A DNA stretch of 25,768 bases from a virus. Positions within the stretch are counted from its first letter, which is position 1. Every line of letters begins with the position of its first letter. Under the pieces are notes generated by a model. That model did not search any database. It saw only the letters and a list, made by a program, of their open reading frames with translations, and was not told where the DNA came from. The position numbers and the translations under genes were made by a program. Shown here piece by piece: positions 1-7,718 of this stretch. Location of the stretch: IMG/VR virus record IMGVR_UViG_3300032605_000125, positions 1 to 25,768 of that record. One strand, 5' to 3'.

Positions 1-208
1 TTGGTAATGTTTCTAAACGCCATTGGCTAACTGGATAATCTTTTTTAATGCCCTGCATCCAATCTGCCAACTCTGCCGAATCAGTGATGCCTTTGGCATT
101 TTTATATAACCAATCATTAACCACATAAGCTGGCCAGTTAGGAAACTGTTGCTGTAGATAATCCTGCAACTTGTTTCTTAATTCAGTTATAAATTCTTTT
201 GATCTCAT
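1..208 (-). CDS. Putative head-targeted protein, partial
   Basis: Partial gene whose 3' end lies beyond the left edge; 69 residues are visible. It starts MRSKEFITE, close to the opening peptides of several downstream neighbours (MRASEFIVE, MKINEIIVE, MKPSEFINE) and to the T4 internal head protein capsid-targeting peptide (MKTYQEFI-x-E). Cleavage after E9 by a T4 gp21-like protease would be expected if the analogy holds. The visible remainder is soluble and aromatic-rich (FPNWPAYVVNDWLY, residues 23-36) with no enzyme motif I recognise. The ATG overlaps the preceding gene's stop codon in a TAATG junction, so translation is probably coupled. Function beyond possible head packaging is unknown. 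Confidence 0.72.
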   Translation of the reverse strand, partial: MRSKEFITELRNKLQDYLQQQFPNWPAYVVNDWLYKNAKGITDSAELADWMQGIKKDYPVSQWRLETLP

Positions 209-837
209 TAGCAGTTCCAGCGACGGCGTGCTTTACAAATTGCTTTATCTGGAGTCTTGGCACAGCTGATATTGTGCATCTTCATCTGTCCCTTACTACG
301 TGAACAGTAACTCTTACGACGCTTGCTAGCCTTACTACCTTTTTTAAGTTTGCTAGGTTTAGTAGTAACGGCTGTTTTTAGTTTACTGCCAGGATGTTCA
401 CGACGATAAGCATTAACGGCTTTCTTACTCATACCATCTGTTTTGTCTTTCTTGTTGACCTTTTGCCAATCTTCGTTCACTGGCTCTTGTGTTACAGCAA
501 ATACATATAGTTCATCATCACTAAGTGATTCTAAGTCTTCCCAAACAACTTCACTATCAACATTATTTTTAGCGGCAATATGCTCAACCATTGTTTCAAT
601 CATGTCAAACTCTTGATCTAGTTCTTCGTTGATGCCTGCTTTTTTCTTTTTAGCAATAGCAATAGCGGCCTGCTGTGCTGGGTTAGCGGCTTCTTCCACG
701 CTTTCATTTGGCACACAGTTATTAACACGAACACCACCTTTGATCTTAGTGCCTTCTTTGTGTTTACCTTTCCAACATTTAGCATCTAAACGTTGTTTAA
801 CTGCCTTAGCTTCTACAATGATTTCATTAATTTTCAT
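208..837 (-). CDS. Basic putative internal head protein with Cys-rich tail
   Basis: 209 residues starting MKINEIIVE|A, matching the capsid-targeting consensus with a likely prohead-protease site after E9; a second possible site is VEE|A at 47-50. Three parts are visible: a short motif with CWKGKHKEGTKIKGG and paired Cys (residues 21-41); an acidic helical middle (about 70-125); and a Lys/Arg-rich C-terminus (about 133-209) containing KKAVNAYRREHPGSKLKT, RRKSYCSRS and a final RRRWNC. From memory, such Cys/basic tails recur in hypothetical proteins of marine T4-like phages, but I cannot verify this here. The charge suits DNA binding inside the capsid, like T4 IPI-IPIII. It overlaps both neighbours in the operon. 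Packaging role inferred; molecular function unknown. Confidence 0.8.
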   Translation of the reverse strand: MKINEIIVEAKAVKQRLDAKCWKGKHKEGTKIKGGVRVNNCVPNESVEEAANPAQQAAIAIAKKKKAGINEELDQEFDMIETMVEHIAAKNNVDSEVVWEDLESLSDDELYVFAVTQEPVNEDWQKVNKKDKTDGMSKKAVNAYRREHPGSKLKTAVTTKPSKLKKGSKASKRRKSYCSRSKGQMKMHNISCAKTPDKAICKARRRWNC

Positions 838-1028
838 TTCTTTTTCCCTGATTTCATATTAGCTAGCCAATGTGCCATACGAGCTTTTTCACCTGTTGAG
901 TGTTTGGCTGTTTTACGTAGACTACTTACGCTAGCTTTAGTATTTACACCACTGCGTTTGGCTAGGCCCTTACGTCCTGGCTTCTTACCATCGGCAAAAT
1001 TTTCTACAATAAATTCACTGGCTCTCAT
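834..1028 (-). CDS. Small very basic putative internal head protein
   Basis: 64 residues, MRASEFIVE|N start, then an almost wholly basic, Gly/Ser/Lys-rich body (KKPGRKGLAKRSGV, then RKTAKHSTGEKARMAHW, ending KSGKKK). Size, charge and leader resemble T4 internal proteins IPI-IPIII, which are cleaved by gp21 and injected with DNA. No catalytic motif is visible. The start lies inside the end of the upstream gene and the stop overlaps the next start by 4 nt (ATGA), so it is embedded in the operon. A DNA-condensing or injected host-modifying protein are both possible. Confidence 0.78.
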   Translation of the reverse strand: MRASEFIVENFADGKKPGRKGLAKRSGVNTKASVSSLRKTAKHSTGEKARMAHWLANMKSGKKK

Positions 1029-1336
1029 ACTAGGTCTTCTTTAGTTAACTTTAATATATTGTCGCCAGCGGCTATAAAATTATTATCTTTTGCATAATCC
1101 CAATGTAATTTGGGCCACACAGGATTAGTTTCATCCGGTATATCGCACCAACAAGTTTCTGACATTGGTCTACCATCGGGAAAAAATTCAGGTATTTCTT
1201 CGTGATTGTAGTTACTTCTGTGTTCTTTAACATTAAATGTTTCTATAGTAGAACCTAGCAATTCTTCTAGATATTTATGGTGACTAGTATTATCTAGATA
1301 GTCAGCGTAACATGCGTAGAATAACATTAATCTCAT
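1025..1336 (-). CDS. Hypothetical protein, 103 aa
   Basis: Not recognised. 103 residues starting MRLMLFYACYADYLDN, rich in His, Tyr, Trp and acidic residues, with a CWCDIP motif near residue 63. Unlike its neighbours it lacks the MRxxEFIxE leader, so it may not be packaged, or may act with the nucleotidyltransferase encoded just upstream. It overlaps that gene by 4 nt (ATGA) and its stop overlaps the start of the 64-aa basic protein, which supports a real coupled gene. No transmembrane segment is convincing. Confidence 0.7.
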   Translation of the reverse strand: MRLMLFYACYADYLDNTSHHKYLEELLGSTIETFNVKEHRSNYNHEEIPEFFPDGRPMSETCWCDIPDETNPVWPKLHWDYAKDNNFIAAGDNILKLTKEDLV

Positions 1337-2052
1337 AGTTGTTCGTCTAAGCTCAGTTCTTGGTCAAACTTTTGTGTTTTTGATTTGTACAGCTTGTCCA
1401 TGTAACCTTTGTTACGTAGGATTTTAAATGCCAGATTCTCTGTTGAGAATTCGCCGTTGGCATCTAGGCCAGCTTGACGCATTGACTTAATTTTATCTTT
1501 AAGACGATCTAGGTCTTCTACGCTACCTGATCGAATAGCGCGATTAACCTGTGTGATTAAATCACGGGCCTTGGCATTAACAGCACGATCATCGATGCTA
1601 GGTTCTTCATGTTTAGGAATACTAACCCACTTATCATCTAAGACATCGTATGTGCCTGAGCTGATGTTTTTAGCATCGACATCTTCTACATAGAGTTCTA
1701 CTTCATAGCCTTTGATAGTAATGTCATGTTCGTCATTCCATATCTTTTTCTTGGCCATGTAGAACTGTTCTGTGATATCACATCCTAGATCAGCATAATT
1801 AGTAACTAGATGTAGATCAAAGTCACTATAAGGAGTATAGTTGTAGTTAGCCAGGCTACCACGTAGTAAGATACCTGATAGTTTGAAGTTAGGTACTTCT
1901 AGGTATTCAATAAAACGATGTGCTATTTCTAATAGCCTATAGCGTACATCAATACGAAGTTTATAACCTTTGCCAAATACATCATCCCATACTTCGGGAT
2001 TTAGTTGATCATGGTAAGCAATATTACCTTTGACTAGATCCTTGGCTCGCAT
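1333..2052 (-). CDS. Pol-beta-type nucleotidyltransferase, putative head cargo
   Basis: 239 residues. Residues 60-82 carry the nucleotidyltransferase signature: G65-S66 followed by SDFDLHL with D77 and D79 as metal-binding carboxylates. A later beta strand (EVELYVEDV, 117-125) supplies a plausible third acidic residue. The family transfers NMP groups to nucleotides, nucleic acids or proteins; the substrate cannot be read here. The N-terminus MRAKDLVKG is close to the MRAKQFT and MRASEFI leaders of neighbours but lacks the terminal Glu, so cleavage is uncertain. The start overlaps the preceding stop by one base. In context it may be an injected host-modifying enzyme, functionally comparable to (not homologous with) T4 Alt. 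Confidence 0.8.
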   Translation of the reverse strand: MRAKDLVKGNIAYHDQLNPEVWDDVFGKGYKLRIDVRYRLLEIAHRFIEYLEVPNFKLSGILLRGSLANYNYTPYSDFDLHLVTNYADLGCDITEQFYMAKKKIWNDEHDITIKGYEVELYVEDVDAKNISSGTYDVLDDKWVSIPKHEEPSIDDRAVNAKARDLITQVNRAIRSGSVEDLDRLKDKIKSMRQAGLDANGEFSTENLAFKILRNKGYMDKLYKSKTQKFDQELSLDEQL

Positions 2053-3245
2053 TATTTTAAACCAGATAGTTTACGAATTGCGTCTACGCTTTCATTAACG
2101 TCGTCTTCGCCTGGGAATTTATGTGCTCTACCAGCATGACCCATATAATAACCTTGCTGTGCAGCCTTTTCAGCTTCACTGGCTTTCCACGCACGTAGAT
2201 GTTTCAATCTACTGGTCATTTTAGGATCGTCTTTGTGTTTTTCTAAAGTCTTGTCCCAATCACTTTGTTGTTCTGCGTGACGAGCATTGGCCGCATCAGC
2301 ACCCCACCCTTCACTTAGTGCTGAACGCATTTCTGCTTTAGTTTTTTTGTATTTTTTAAGAAATTCTTCGTCAGATAATTCTTTAAGGTCAATAGCAACA
2401 TCTTTAACACGACCTTCAGTAATTTGATGTTCTTCGCCGATGGTGTAGTAAGTATTTGCGGCACCATTGCTAGCACCGTTGCTAGCGGCTTTGTTTAAGT
2501 TGTCAACTAGACTCTTAATGTTTTTAGGAGTCATGTTGATTTTGTAACGACCACGTTCGTGTTCGTATGCTTTACCAACTTCTAATGTATAACCAAAGTA
2601 GTCTAACAACTCAGGAATAGTGCCTGATGTCGAACGAGTTCTATCTTCACGGCCAAAGCCACCACGTTTTGTAATGTTTACTACATAGGTCTTTTCAGCA
2701 CTTGCTTCTTCTAAGTCGTCATCTTGACCTAAATGTTTGCCAAAATCTTTAGCCAGATCTTTAGTAAATTTTTTAGTATCTTTTACAGGTTTACCTTGAA
2801 CAGCTTTTTGTCCTGGCTCTAAATCCTGTGATCCCCATGGTTTGTAATCTTCTTGATCTCCATGTTCGTTTAATTCGCTCTCACCTAGTCTAGAACGACT
2901 AGCGGCACGTGCTGCCATGTTTGCTACTCCTGCTTCGGACTTTTCTTTAGCTTTAGCAGGATCTTCATTTTTAACTGTTAAGATATCTGTTGAGAACTTA
3001 ATCTTGCTTGGATTGATACTGTCGATGTAGTGTTGTAGTTCTGGGCTAGCATGGTTAACTGCTACTAGATCTTTAAGCATGAACGGATGACCTAAGGCCG
3101 CCGATACTTTGGTAGTGATAACATCTGGACTTACTTCTGTATGTCCTTCTCCAATAAGTTTAATAACTTCTGCTACTACAGCATTGGCTTCATCACTATC
3201 ACCCATACCTTCATTAACTCTACGTGTAAATTGTTTTGCTCTCAT
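2052..3245 (-). CDS. Modular putative head precursor with several protease-like sites
   Basis: 397 residues, MRAKQFTRRVNE|G start. Apparent hydrophobic-x-E|small-residue sites recur: VNE12|G, LGE122|S, LEE180|A, ITE277|G, LSE312|G and VNE385|S, which fits the T4 gp21 consensus (I/L-x-E|A/G). They separate blocks of different composition: a helical 13-120 block; a linker with NEHGDQE and PGQKA (126-156) also found in the protein at 8204-9514; an alpha/beta block (185-250); an Asn/Ala/Gly stretch (251-264); a charged helical block (280-311); and a basic C-terminal block ending in AIRKLSGLK. No enzyme motif is evident. It could be a polyprotein-like core or scaffold component, or several injected peptides made as one chain. 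Confidence 0.8.
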   Translation of the reverse strand: MRAKQFTRRVNEGMGDSDEANAVVAEVIKLIGEGHTEVSPDVITTKVSAALGHPFMLKDLVAVNHASPELQHYIDSINPSKIKFSTDILTVKNEDPAKAKEKSEAGVANMAARAASRSRLGESELNEHGDQEDYKPWGSQDLEPGQKAVQGKPVKDTKKFTKDLAKDFGKHLGQDDDLEEASAEKTYVVNITKRGGFGREDRTRSTSGTIPELLDYFGYTLEVGKAYEHERGRYKINMTPKNIKSLVDNLNKAASNGASNGAANTYYTIGEEHQITEGRVKDVAIDLKELSDEEFLKKYKKTKAEMRSALSEGWGADAANARHAEQQSDWDKTLEKHKDDPKMTSRLKHLRAWKASEAEKAAQQGYYMGHAGRAHKFPGEDDVNESVDAIRKLSGLK

Positions 3246-3254
3246 GTTGATTTC

Positions 3255-3995
3255 CTAAATATCACCTAATTGCCATGCGCGGAACCAAGCACCTGTGCCT
3301 GGCAACGGACTACTTTCCGGTAGCTGAATTCCGTCTCTACCTAATGTTTCTTTAGCGTCTGCTATTAGTCGTTCAAAATCTGGACGACCTTTAATCTTTT
3401 TAATAATACTTTCTACAGAATTTAAATCATTGGGTGTACCGTTGATTAATTTCTGTGCTATTTCTTTTGGATCTAAACTAATAACTTCATTAGTAGTACG
3501 ATCCATAAGTCCAAACTTTGGGCTCCATTTCATGTTCTGTGCTTTGGCAATACTGCTTAACAGAATATGGCGGTGTAGTCCTTTATATGGGCTATTTGGT
3601 TGCCCACCCATTAATGAGAAATGCTGAAAACCAGGATTCTCAGTAAACATAAAATCTGTTTGTACAAAACCATTGTTTGGATCACCTAAAATAGGAGTTT
3701 TTACATGTACAGCATCACCAGATTTTCTGATATCATTCTTATTTACACCTTTGCGCAATAGTTGTTGTATTAGAACATCCTTGCTGACTTTAGTACTATC
3801 GACTCCTACGTCTAGGTCTCCGCTGGTTTCTGCGCGGCCAGTTGAGCCTAACATATTATCTACTAGATTAAGACCGGTTAGGCCTTCTAACCACTGTAGC
3901 GTAGGCACAACATTGTCGCGAGTAATGCGAATAGTTACAGGGCGACCCTCCGAGTCTTTAAATACATTACCGCCTTCAAATAAATTACTTGCCAT
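3255..3995 (-). CDS. Second nucleotidyltransferase-like putative head cargo
   Basis: 246 residues. G50-S51-T followed by SGDLDVGVD (D60, D62) and a strand VQTDFMF with D114 form a Pol-beta nucleotidyltransferase-type catalytic triad. The overall fold prediction differs from the neighbour at 1333-2052, so the two are distant relatives at best rather than a recent duplication. It opens MASNLFE|G, a shortened version of the targeting and cleavage signal with E7|G8 as the candidate site. The ATG lies 11 nt inside the end of the upstream gene with no clear ribosome-binding site, suggesting coupling. Substrate unknown; tRNA, NAD-linked or protein-AMP targets are all conceivable. Confidence 0.77.
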   Translation of the reverse strand: MASNLFEGGNVFKDSEGRPVTIRITRDNVVPTLQWLEGLTGLNLVDNMLGSTGRAETSGDLDVGVDSTKVSKDVLIQQLLRKGVNKNDIRKSGDAVHVKTPILGDPNNGFVQTDFMFTENPGFQHFSLMGGQPNSPYKGLHRHILLSSIAKAQNMKWSPKFGLMDRTTNEVISLDPKEIAQKLINGTPNDLNSVESIIKKIKGRPDFERLIADAKETLGRDGIQLPESSPLPGTGAWFRAWQLGDI

Positions 3996-4539
3996 ATGCT
4001 TTTACTAGTCCTTTTGCTACTACATCTAGAGAATTTTCGTCAGCTTGATATTTAATACCAATACCACCACGAGCATTCCATTTGTCGATATTTGTACCAC
4101 GATCATCAATTAAGATGTTAGGACTGCCATCTGCATTTACAGCGTGGGTTTCTTTTGTACCTGTGATAACAATATCTTGTGGCATAGGTCTTAGATGTGT
4201 ACTAATCCATTCACGCTTCCAATGTTCGCTGTTCTTGTGATCACCACGTAGGGGACTTGAACAGATGTTATAGTGTGGCACGTATTTTAATACTAATTTA
4301 ATTAGCGCATCTGCTGTGCTAAATTTGGGTAAACGTAAAAAGAAATCAGTGCCTACCATTTTGTTTAGTGTGGGATCTTCCTTAGCAGGTGGAATTGAAC
4401 GGTAGTCATGCTTACCATACTTGTTGGCTGGCACACCTGCTAGTTTAGCATATTCATGGAAAAAGTCGGCCAGCACACCATCCATATCTAAATAGATTTT
4501 GGTGTTCTTTGTTGCTCTAGTTAATTCGTCTGCTCTCAT
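3985..4539 (-). CDS. HAD-family 5'-nucleotidase-like phosphatase
   Basis: 184 residues. HAD motif I is YLDMDGVLADF with D18 as nucleophile and D20 as acid/base; motif II is SSPLRG (94-99); a Lys (109 or 129) could be motif III; motif IV is LIDDRGTNIDKW (D145, D146). This arrangement matches 5'(3')-deoxyribonucleotidase-type HAD enzymes, which dephosphorylate nucleoside monophosphates. The N-terminus MRADELTRATKN resembles the MRA-type leaders of neighbouring proteins but lacks a clear x-E|A site. It is the first gene of the left cargo operon, with two promoter-like elements just upstream. Possible roles are nucleotide salvage from host DNA or 3'-phosphate processing; specificity is not visible. 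Confidence 0.85.
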   Translation of the reverse strand: MRADELTRATKNTKIYLDMDGVLADFFHEYAKLAGVPANKYGKHDYRSIPPAKEDPTLNKMVGTDFFLRLPKFSTADALIKLVLKYVPHYNICSSPLRGDHKNSEHWKREWISTHLRPMPQDIVITGTKETHAVNADGSPNILIDDRGTNIDKWNARGGIGIKYQADENSLDVVAKGLVKAYGK

Positions 4540-4544
4540 TGTAG

Positions 4545-4552
4545 TATTTATC
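4545..4552 (-). promoter_or_regulatory. T4-type late promoter-like GATAAATA
   Basis: Minus-strand GATAAATA, one base from the T4 late consensus TATAAATA. The same octamer sits before several other units here. Only five bases separate it from the ATG of the HAD gene, so a transcript from this site would be nearly leaderless. Confidence 0.5.
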
Positions 4553-4570
4553 GTAGTTTAATATATGAGC

Positions 4571-4599
4571 ATTATACATGAATTTGGTTAAAAAGTCAA
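4571..4599 (-). promoter_or_regulatory. Sigma70-like promoter, TTGACT-17-TATAAT
   Basis: Minus strand: -35 TTGACT at 4599-4594, a 17-nt spacer, and -10 TATAAT at 4576-4571. It lies between the terminator at 4601-4627 and the HAD gene, giving a leader of about 25 nt. It would allow host-polymerase transcription of the left cargo operon in addition to the late-type element. Confidence 0.7.
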
Positions 4600-4600
4600 T

Positions 4601-4627
4601 AAAAAACCGCCACTTGGACGGTTTTTT
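4601..4627. terminator. Bidirectional intrinsic terminator
   Basis: Inverted repeat AAAAAACCG (4601-4609) and CGGTTTTTT (4619-4627), extendable by CC/GG with one bulged base, with A/T tracts on both sides. It lies 16 nt beyond the stop of the glycine-rich gene and upstream of the cargo operon promoter, so it insulates the two units. Confidence 0.82.
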
Positions 4628-4642
4628 GGTTTGGATTTCCGA

Positions 4643-7240
4643 TTAGAAACTAATAATAGCTATGCCACCACCACCAGCTGCATACAATGATCCACCATTG
4701 TTAGAGGAAGTTTGTACCCACCCTGTCGGTAATAAATTAGTACCATTTGATCCTGAGTAACCGCCACTGTCTCCACCAACAGTTGCTCCGCCTGCTCCGC
4801 CGTCGGCTCCACCGCCACCACCGCCTGATCCACCGCCATCTCCGCTATGGTCGATACCTTGTCCGCCATAAATTTGTCCAGTGTAGCTAGGCGTACCTTG
4901 ACCTTGACCATTAGAGTAGTTACCACCGCCACCACCACCACCACCGCCTCCTGCTATGGCAACAGTAGTTCCATTTTTCTGTATAACTGTAGCGGCGCCA
5001 CCACCACCGCCTTCGCCTGACCAACCACTTGTTCCTGGATAGCCGCCGCGGCCACCTACGTAGCCTAAGGTAGAAATACCACCGATCGCGCTGTATTGTC
5101 CCGGAGTTGAAATACCAGTTCCTTGACCTGAGCCACCGCCACCGCCACCTGACCCAACTGACACAGTAATAACATCTCCGGGACTAACTGATAAATTACC
5201 TGTAATAATTGATCCAGCAAATCCTGGATAGCCGATATGACTATCGTTACCGCCACCACCACCTCCGCCACCAGCTAGATAAACATTTATTAGAGAAACG
5301 CCAGATGGAATAGTTATTGTATGTGTAACTTGATCTGTAAATACCTGAGCTGGAAGAATTTGGCTATTGCTCAATATAGGAGTCCACGTACCATTATTTT
5401 TAATCCATGCTTGTTCGATTGATTTCCAACCTGATTGCGATACAACTTCAATTGGGGCATTAGGTGTTGAATATGTAATAGTGATTAGGCCATTATTACC
5501 ATTTACTAAATGATCTTGTGTATCAGCGCCTTGTCCGCCTGCTGAACCAGCACCTGAAGTGTCAACGAAACCGGCTGGAACATAGCCTGTTCCTCCTGTG
5601 CCACCACCGCCACTATATCCGCCGCCTGCTCCACCTGCGGCAGCTACTAATACTGTTGATCCTAGTAATATACCAGATGATCCACCACCGCCACCTCCAG
5701 CTGGATAAGCACCTTGACCGCCATAATTATCACCTGCGCCACCTGCGTTAACACCAGAGCCACCGTTACCGGCAGTACCTTGCTGTCCAGCTCTGTAAAC
5801 CCAAGAATCTGTACCTGTTATACCGCCTTGGCCAACTACCATGAATAATATTTCACCTGGGGTAACTGACAATGTACCTGTGACTAAATCACCTGCTGAA
5901 CCAGACTGATTAGGTAATACCCATACATCACTGCCGTTACTCATACCGCTTGTACCACCACCAGCACCTGCTATAGAAACTGCGATAGATGTTACATTAT
6001 TGGGCACAGTCCAACCAGTTGCTCCGACTGTGTTAAATGTCACAGTGTTGACCGTTGGTGGTGGTGTAACTAAACTTGTAGATGTTGGAACTTTAACATA
6101 TCCTTCTAGTAATTGTTTCCACGCACCAGACTCTTTAATATAACCACTGAATTTGCGAGTGAATACTAGTACAGCATATCCAGGATATCCTGCCCATCCG
6201 GCATTTTCTGGAGGAGCATATAGTTGTCCAATGCCACCACTATGTATACCGTTCCCTGGAACAGTCACTTGTCCTAGTTGTAGGCCACCAGATCCGCCGT
6301 AATTTGCAGCACCGCCTAGGCCTCCGCGATATCCACCACCTCCGCCACCACCAGCAAGAGCACCCCCACCACCTAATGAGTTTGAATTTAATGCTGGGAA
6401 GTTTACTGGTAATCTCGAATCCCATAATTCAGATGTGTCTGGATTTAATATTTGTGCACCAATACCGGCAGGGCCACCTGTATTTGTAATACTTAATGTT
6501 ACTGTATGTGTACCAGCTGAAATATAAGTAGTAGCAGAGTCTACACTGGTATAGCTACTAGATGTTACAATAACATTGCTGTCAACCGAAAGTGTTCCGT
6601 AGTTATCGGTCGACAAATAAAATGTATAACCCGAGGTTGTTGGAAAATTAACCGTAGTTTGATATGTGTTAGTAGTTACATCATTACTACCGCCGGTCCA
6701 AATGCCGTAGGTATTTAAGAAATTACACCAAGCACCATTACTTACTGGATACCAACCTGACGGTTGTGCTTGTACTCCACCAGGTAACCCGCCGTATCCG
6801 GCTCCGCCATCATCAAATAAGCCGCCACCTCCACCGCCACCAGCGGCTACAGCTATTGGAACTCCGTTGACTAAAACTGCTGTGGCAGCACCGCCACCTC
6901 CACCTGCCCAAGGGCCATCACCATCTCCGTCACTGTCGTATCCACTTCCACCATTGCCGCCAGCAAATTGACTTGGTAAATTACTTGTTCCACCTGCGCC
7001 ACCAGAGTAGGCACTAGCAGCATCTTGTCCAGCACCGCCTACATCTACTTGTACAAAATCGCCTTGGTTAACAGCAATGGTTGACTGTACAAATCCACCG
7101 CCCGCTCCAATACCTCCACCCCATCCTTGTCCGCCACCTGCTCCCCAAAGATAAACTTGAACGTTCGATTGGAATCCTTGCGGCATCGTAAACGAGAATA
7201 ATTCAGGTGTTGCGATTGTATATACGTATTGCAGACTCAT
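4643..7240 (-). CDS. Giant glycine-rich tail fibre or adhesin-like protein
   Basis: 865 residues, dominated by Gly-rich runs with interspersed Ser, Ala, Asn and Tyr. Three similar units are visible, each starting with a beta strand plus AGGGG (NVQVYLWGAGGG near 27; TSIAVSIAGAGGG near 417; LINVYLAGGGGGG near 650) and continuing with a V-x-P/Q-G-D/E-x strand. Between units 1 and 2 lies a non-Gly segment (about 165-275, from NFLNTYGIWTGG to DTSELWDSR), a beta-sandwich-like region that could bind glycans. Short Trp-containing linkers (SGAWKQLLEGYVK, QAWIKNNGTWTPI) separate the units. Gly-rich domains of this kind occur in phage tail-fibre tips and receptor-binding proteins. Many other-frame ORFs in the region are composition artefacts. 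Confidence 0.8.
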   Translation of the reverse strand: MSLQYVYTIATPELFSFTMPQGFQSNVQVYLWGAGGGQGWGGGIGAGGGFVQSTIAVNQGDFVQVDVGGAGQDAASAYSGGAGGTSNLPSQFAGGNGGSGYDSDGDGDGPWAGGGGGAATAVLVNGVPIAVAAGGGGGGGLFDDGGAGYGGLPGGVQAQPSGWYPVSNGAWCNFLNTYGIWTGGSNDVTTNTYQTTVNFPTTSGYTFYLSTDNYGTLSVDSNVIVTSSSYTSVDSATTYISAGTHTVTLSITNTGGPAGIGAQILNPDTSELWDSRLPVNFPALNSNSLGGGGALAGGGGGGGYRGGLGGAANYGGSGGLQLGQVTVPGNGIHSGGIGQLYAPPENAGWAGYPGYAVLVFTRKFSGYIKESGAWKQLLEGYVKVPTSTSLVTPPPTVNTVTFNTVGATGWTVPNNVTSIAVSIAGAGGGTSGMSNGSDVWVLPNQSGSAGDLVTGTLSVTPGEILFMVVGQGGITGTDSWVYRAGQQGTAGNGGSGVNAGGAGDNYGGQGAYPAGGGGGGSSGILLGSTVLVAAAGGAGGGYSGGGGTGGTGYVPAGFVDTSGAGSAGGQGADTQDHLVNGNNGLITITYSTPNAPIEVVSQSGWKSIEQAWIKNNGTWTPILSNSQILPAQVFTDQVTHTITIPSGVSLINVYLAGGGGGGGGNDSHIGYPGFAGSIITGNLSVSPGDVITVSVGSGGGGGGSGQGTGISTPGQYSAIGGISTLGYVGGRGGYPGTSGWSGEGGGGGAATVIQKNGTTVAIAGGGGGGGGGGNYSNGQGQGTPSYTGQIYGGQGIDHSGDGGGSGGGGGGADGGAGGATVGGDSGGYSGSNGTNLLPTGWVQTSSNNGGSLYAAGGGGIAIISF

Positions 7241-7250
7241 TTATGTTTTC

Positions 7251-7691
7251 CTATGTAGACAGTTTAACTGCCTTTTGGTGTACGGCTGTGCTATAATCTT
7301 TACCGTATTTGTCTCTTAGATATTTAAGAAATTCAAAATATTCGTGTTTATTTGCTAGTTTGTTGTCTATAGCACGTCTGATTAATCCACGTGCTGTTAA
7401 AATATGCTCGATACTAACAGGCTCTTCGTCATCTGTAATAAGATTCGCTACAGCCATATCTTCGTTAGTTTCACCATGCCATTGATCATCTCCGTTATAC
7501 CATTCATCAGCATCACTTTGTGGGCCTGTATAAGGATCTTGATCGGGACTATGGAACATACTATGGCCGTCGTACCATTGGCCTTCATCGTTGTGCCATT
7601 CGCTATCAGCTTCTTCCAAATTATCACGGTTTCTTTCTGGGTGATAAGGGACTACAGAATCGTTGTATTTAAAAAGTTCACATATAAACAT
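7251..7691 (-). CDS. Acidic putative head-targeted protein with Trp repeat
   Basis: 146 residues starting MFICELFKYND, similar to the MFLNELFE start of the protein at 10247-11149. LEE|A at 25-28 is a likely prohead-protease site. An imperfect repeat follows: EWHNDEGQWYDG (31-42) and EWYNGDDQWHGE (63-74), 32 residues apart. The C-terminal 95-140 region is helical with a charged face (RGLIRRAIDNK, FLKYLRDKYGKDY). No catalytic motif. A GATAAATA element lies 8 nt upstream of the ATG. Function unknown; head association is inferred from the leader and gene position. Confidence 0.72.
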   Translation of the reverse strand: MFICELFKYNDSVVPYHPERNRDNLEEADSEWHNDEGQWYDGHSMFHSPDQDPYTGPQSDADEWYNGDDQWHGETNEDMAVANLITDDEEPVSIEHILTARGLIRRAIDNKLANKHEYFEFLKYLRDKYGKDYSTAVHQKAVKLST

Positions 7692-7699
7692 AATAAAAC

Positions 7700-7707
7700 T
7701 ATTTATC
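7700..7707 (-). promoter_or_regulatory. T4-type late promoter-like GATAAATA
   Basis: Minus-strand GATAAATA ending 8 nt before the ATG of the 7251-7691 gene. It sits in the 88-nt divergent intergenic region next to the plus-strand sigma70 promoter. Confidence 0.5.
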
Positions 7708-7718
7708 TAACTTTTCGG

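Noticed and set aside
4660-6489. Several long ORFs on both strands inside the glycine-rich gene
   Set aside because: Their repetitive composition (Val/Ala, His/Leu or Trp/Arg-rich) is the expected result of reading GGN-rich DNA in other frames; none has a ribosome-binding site or a motif.
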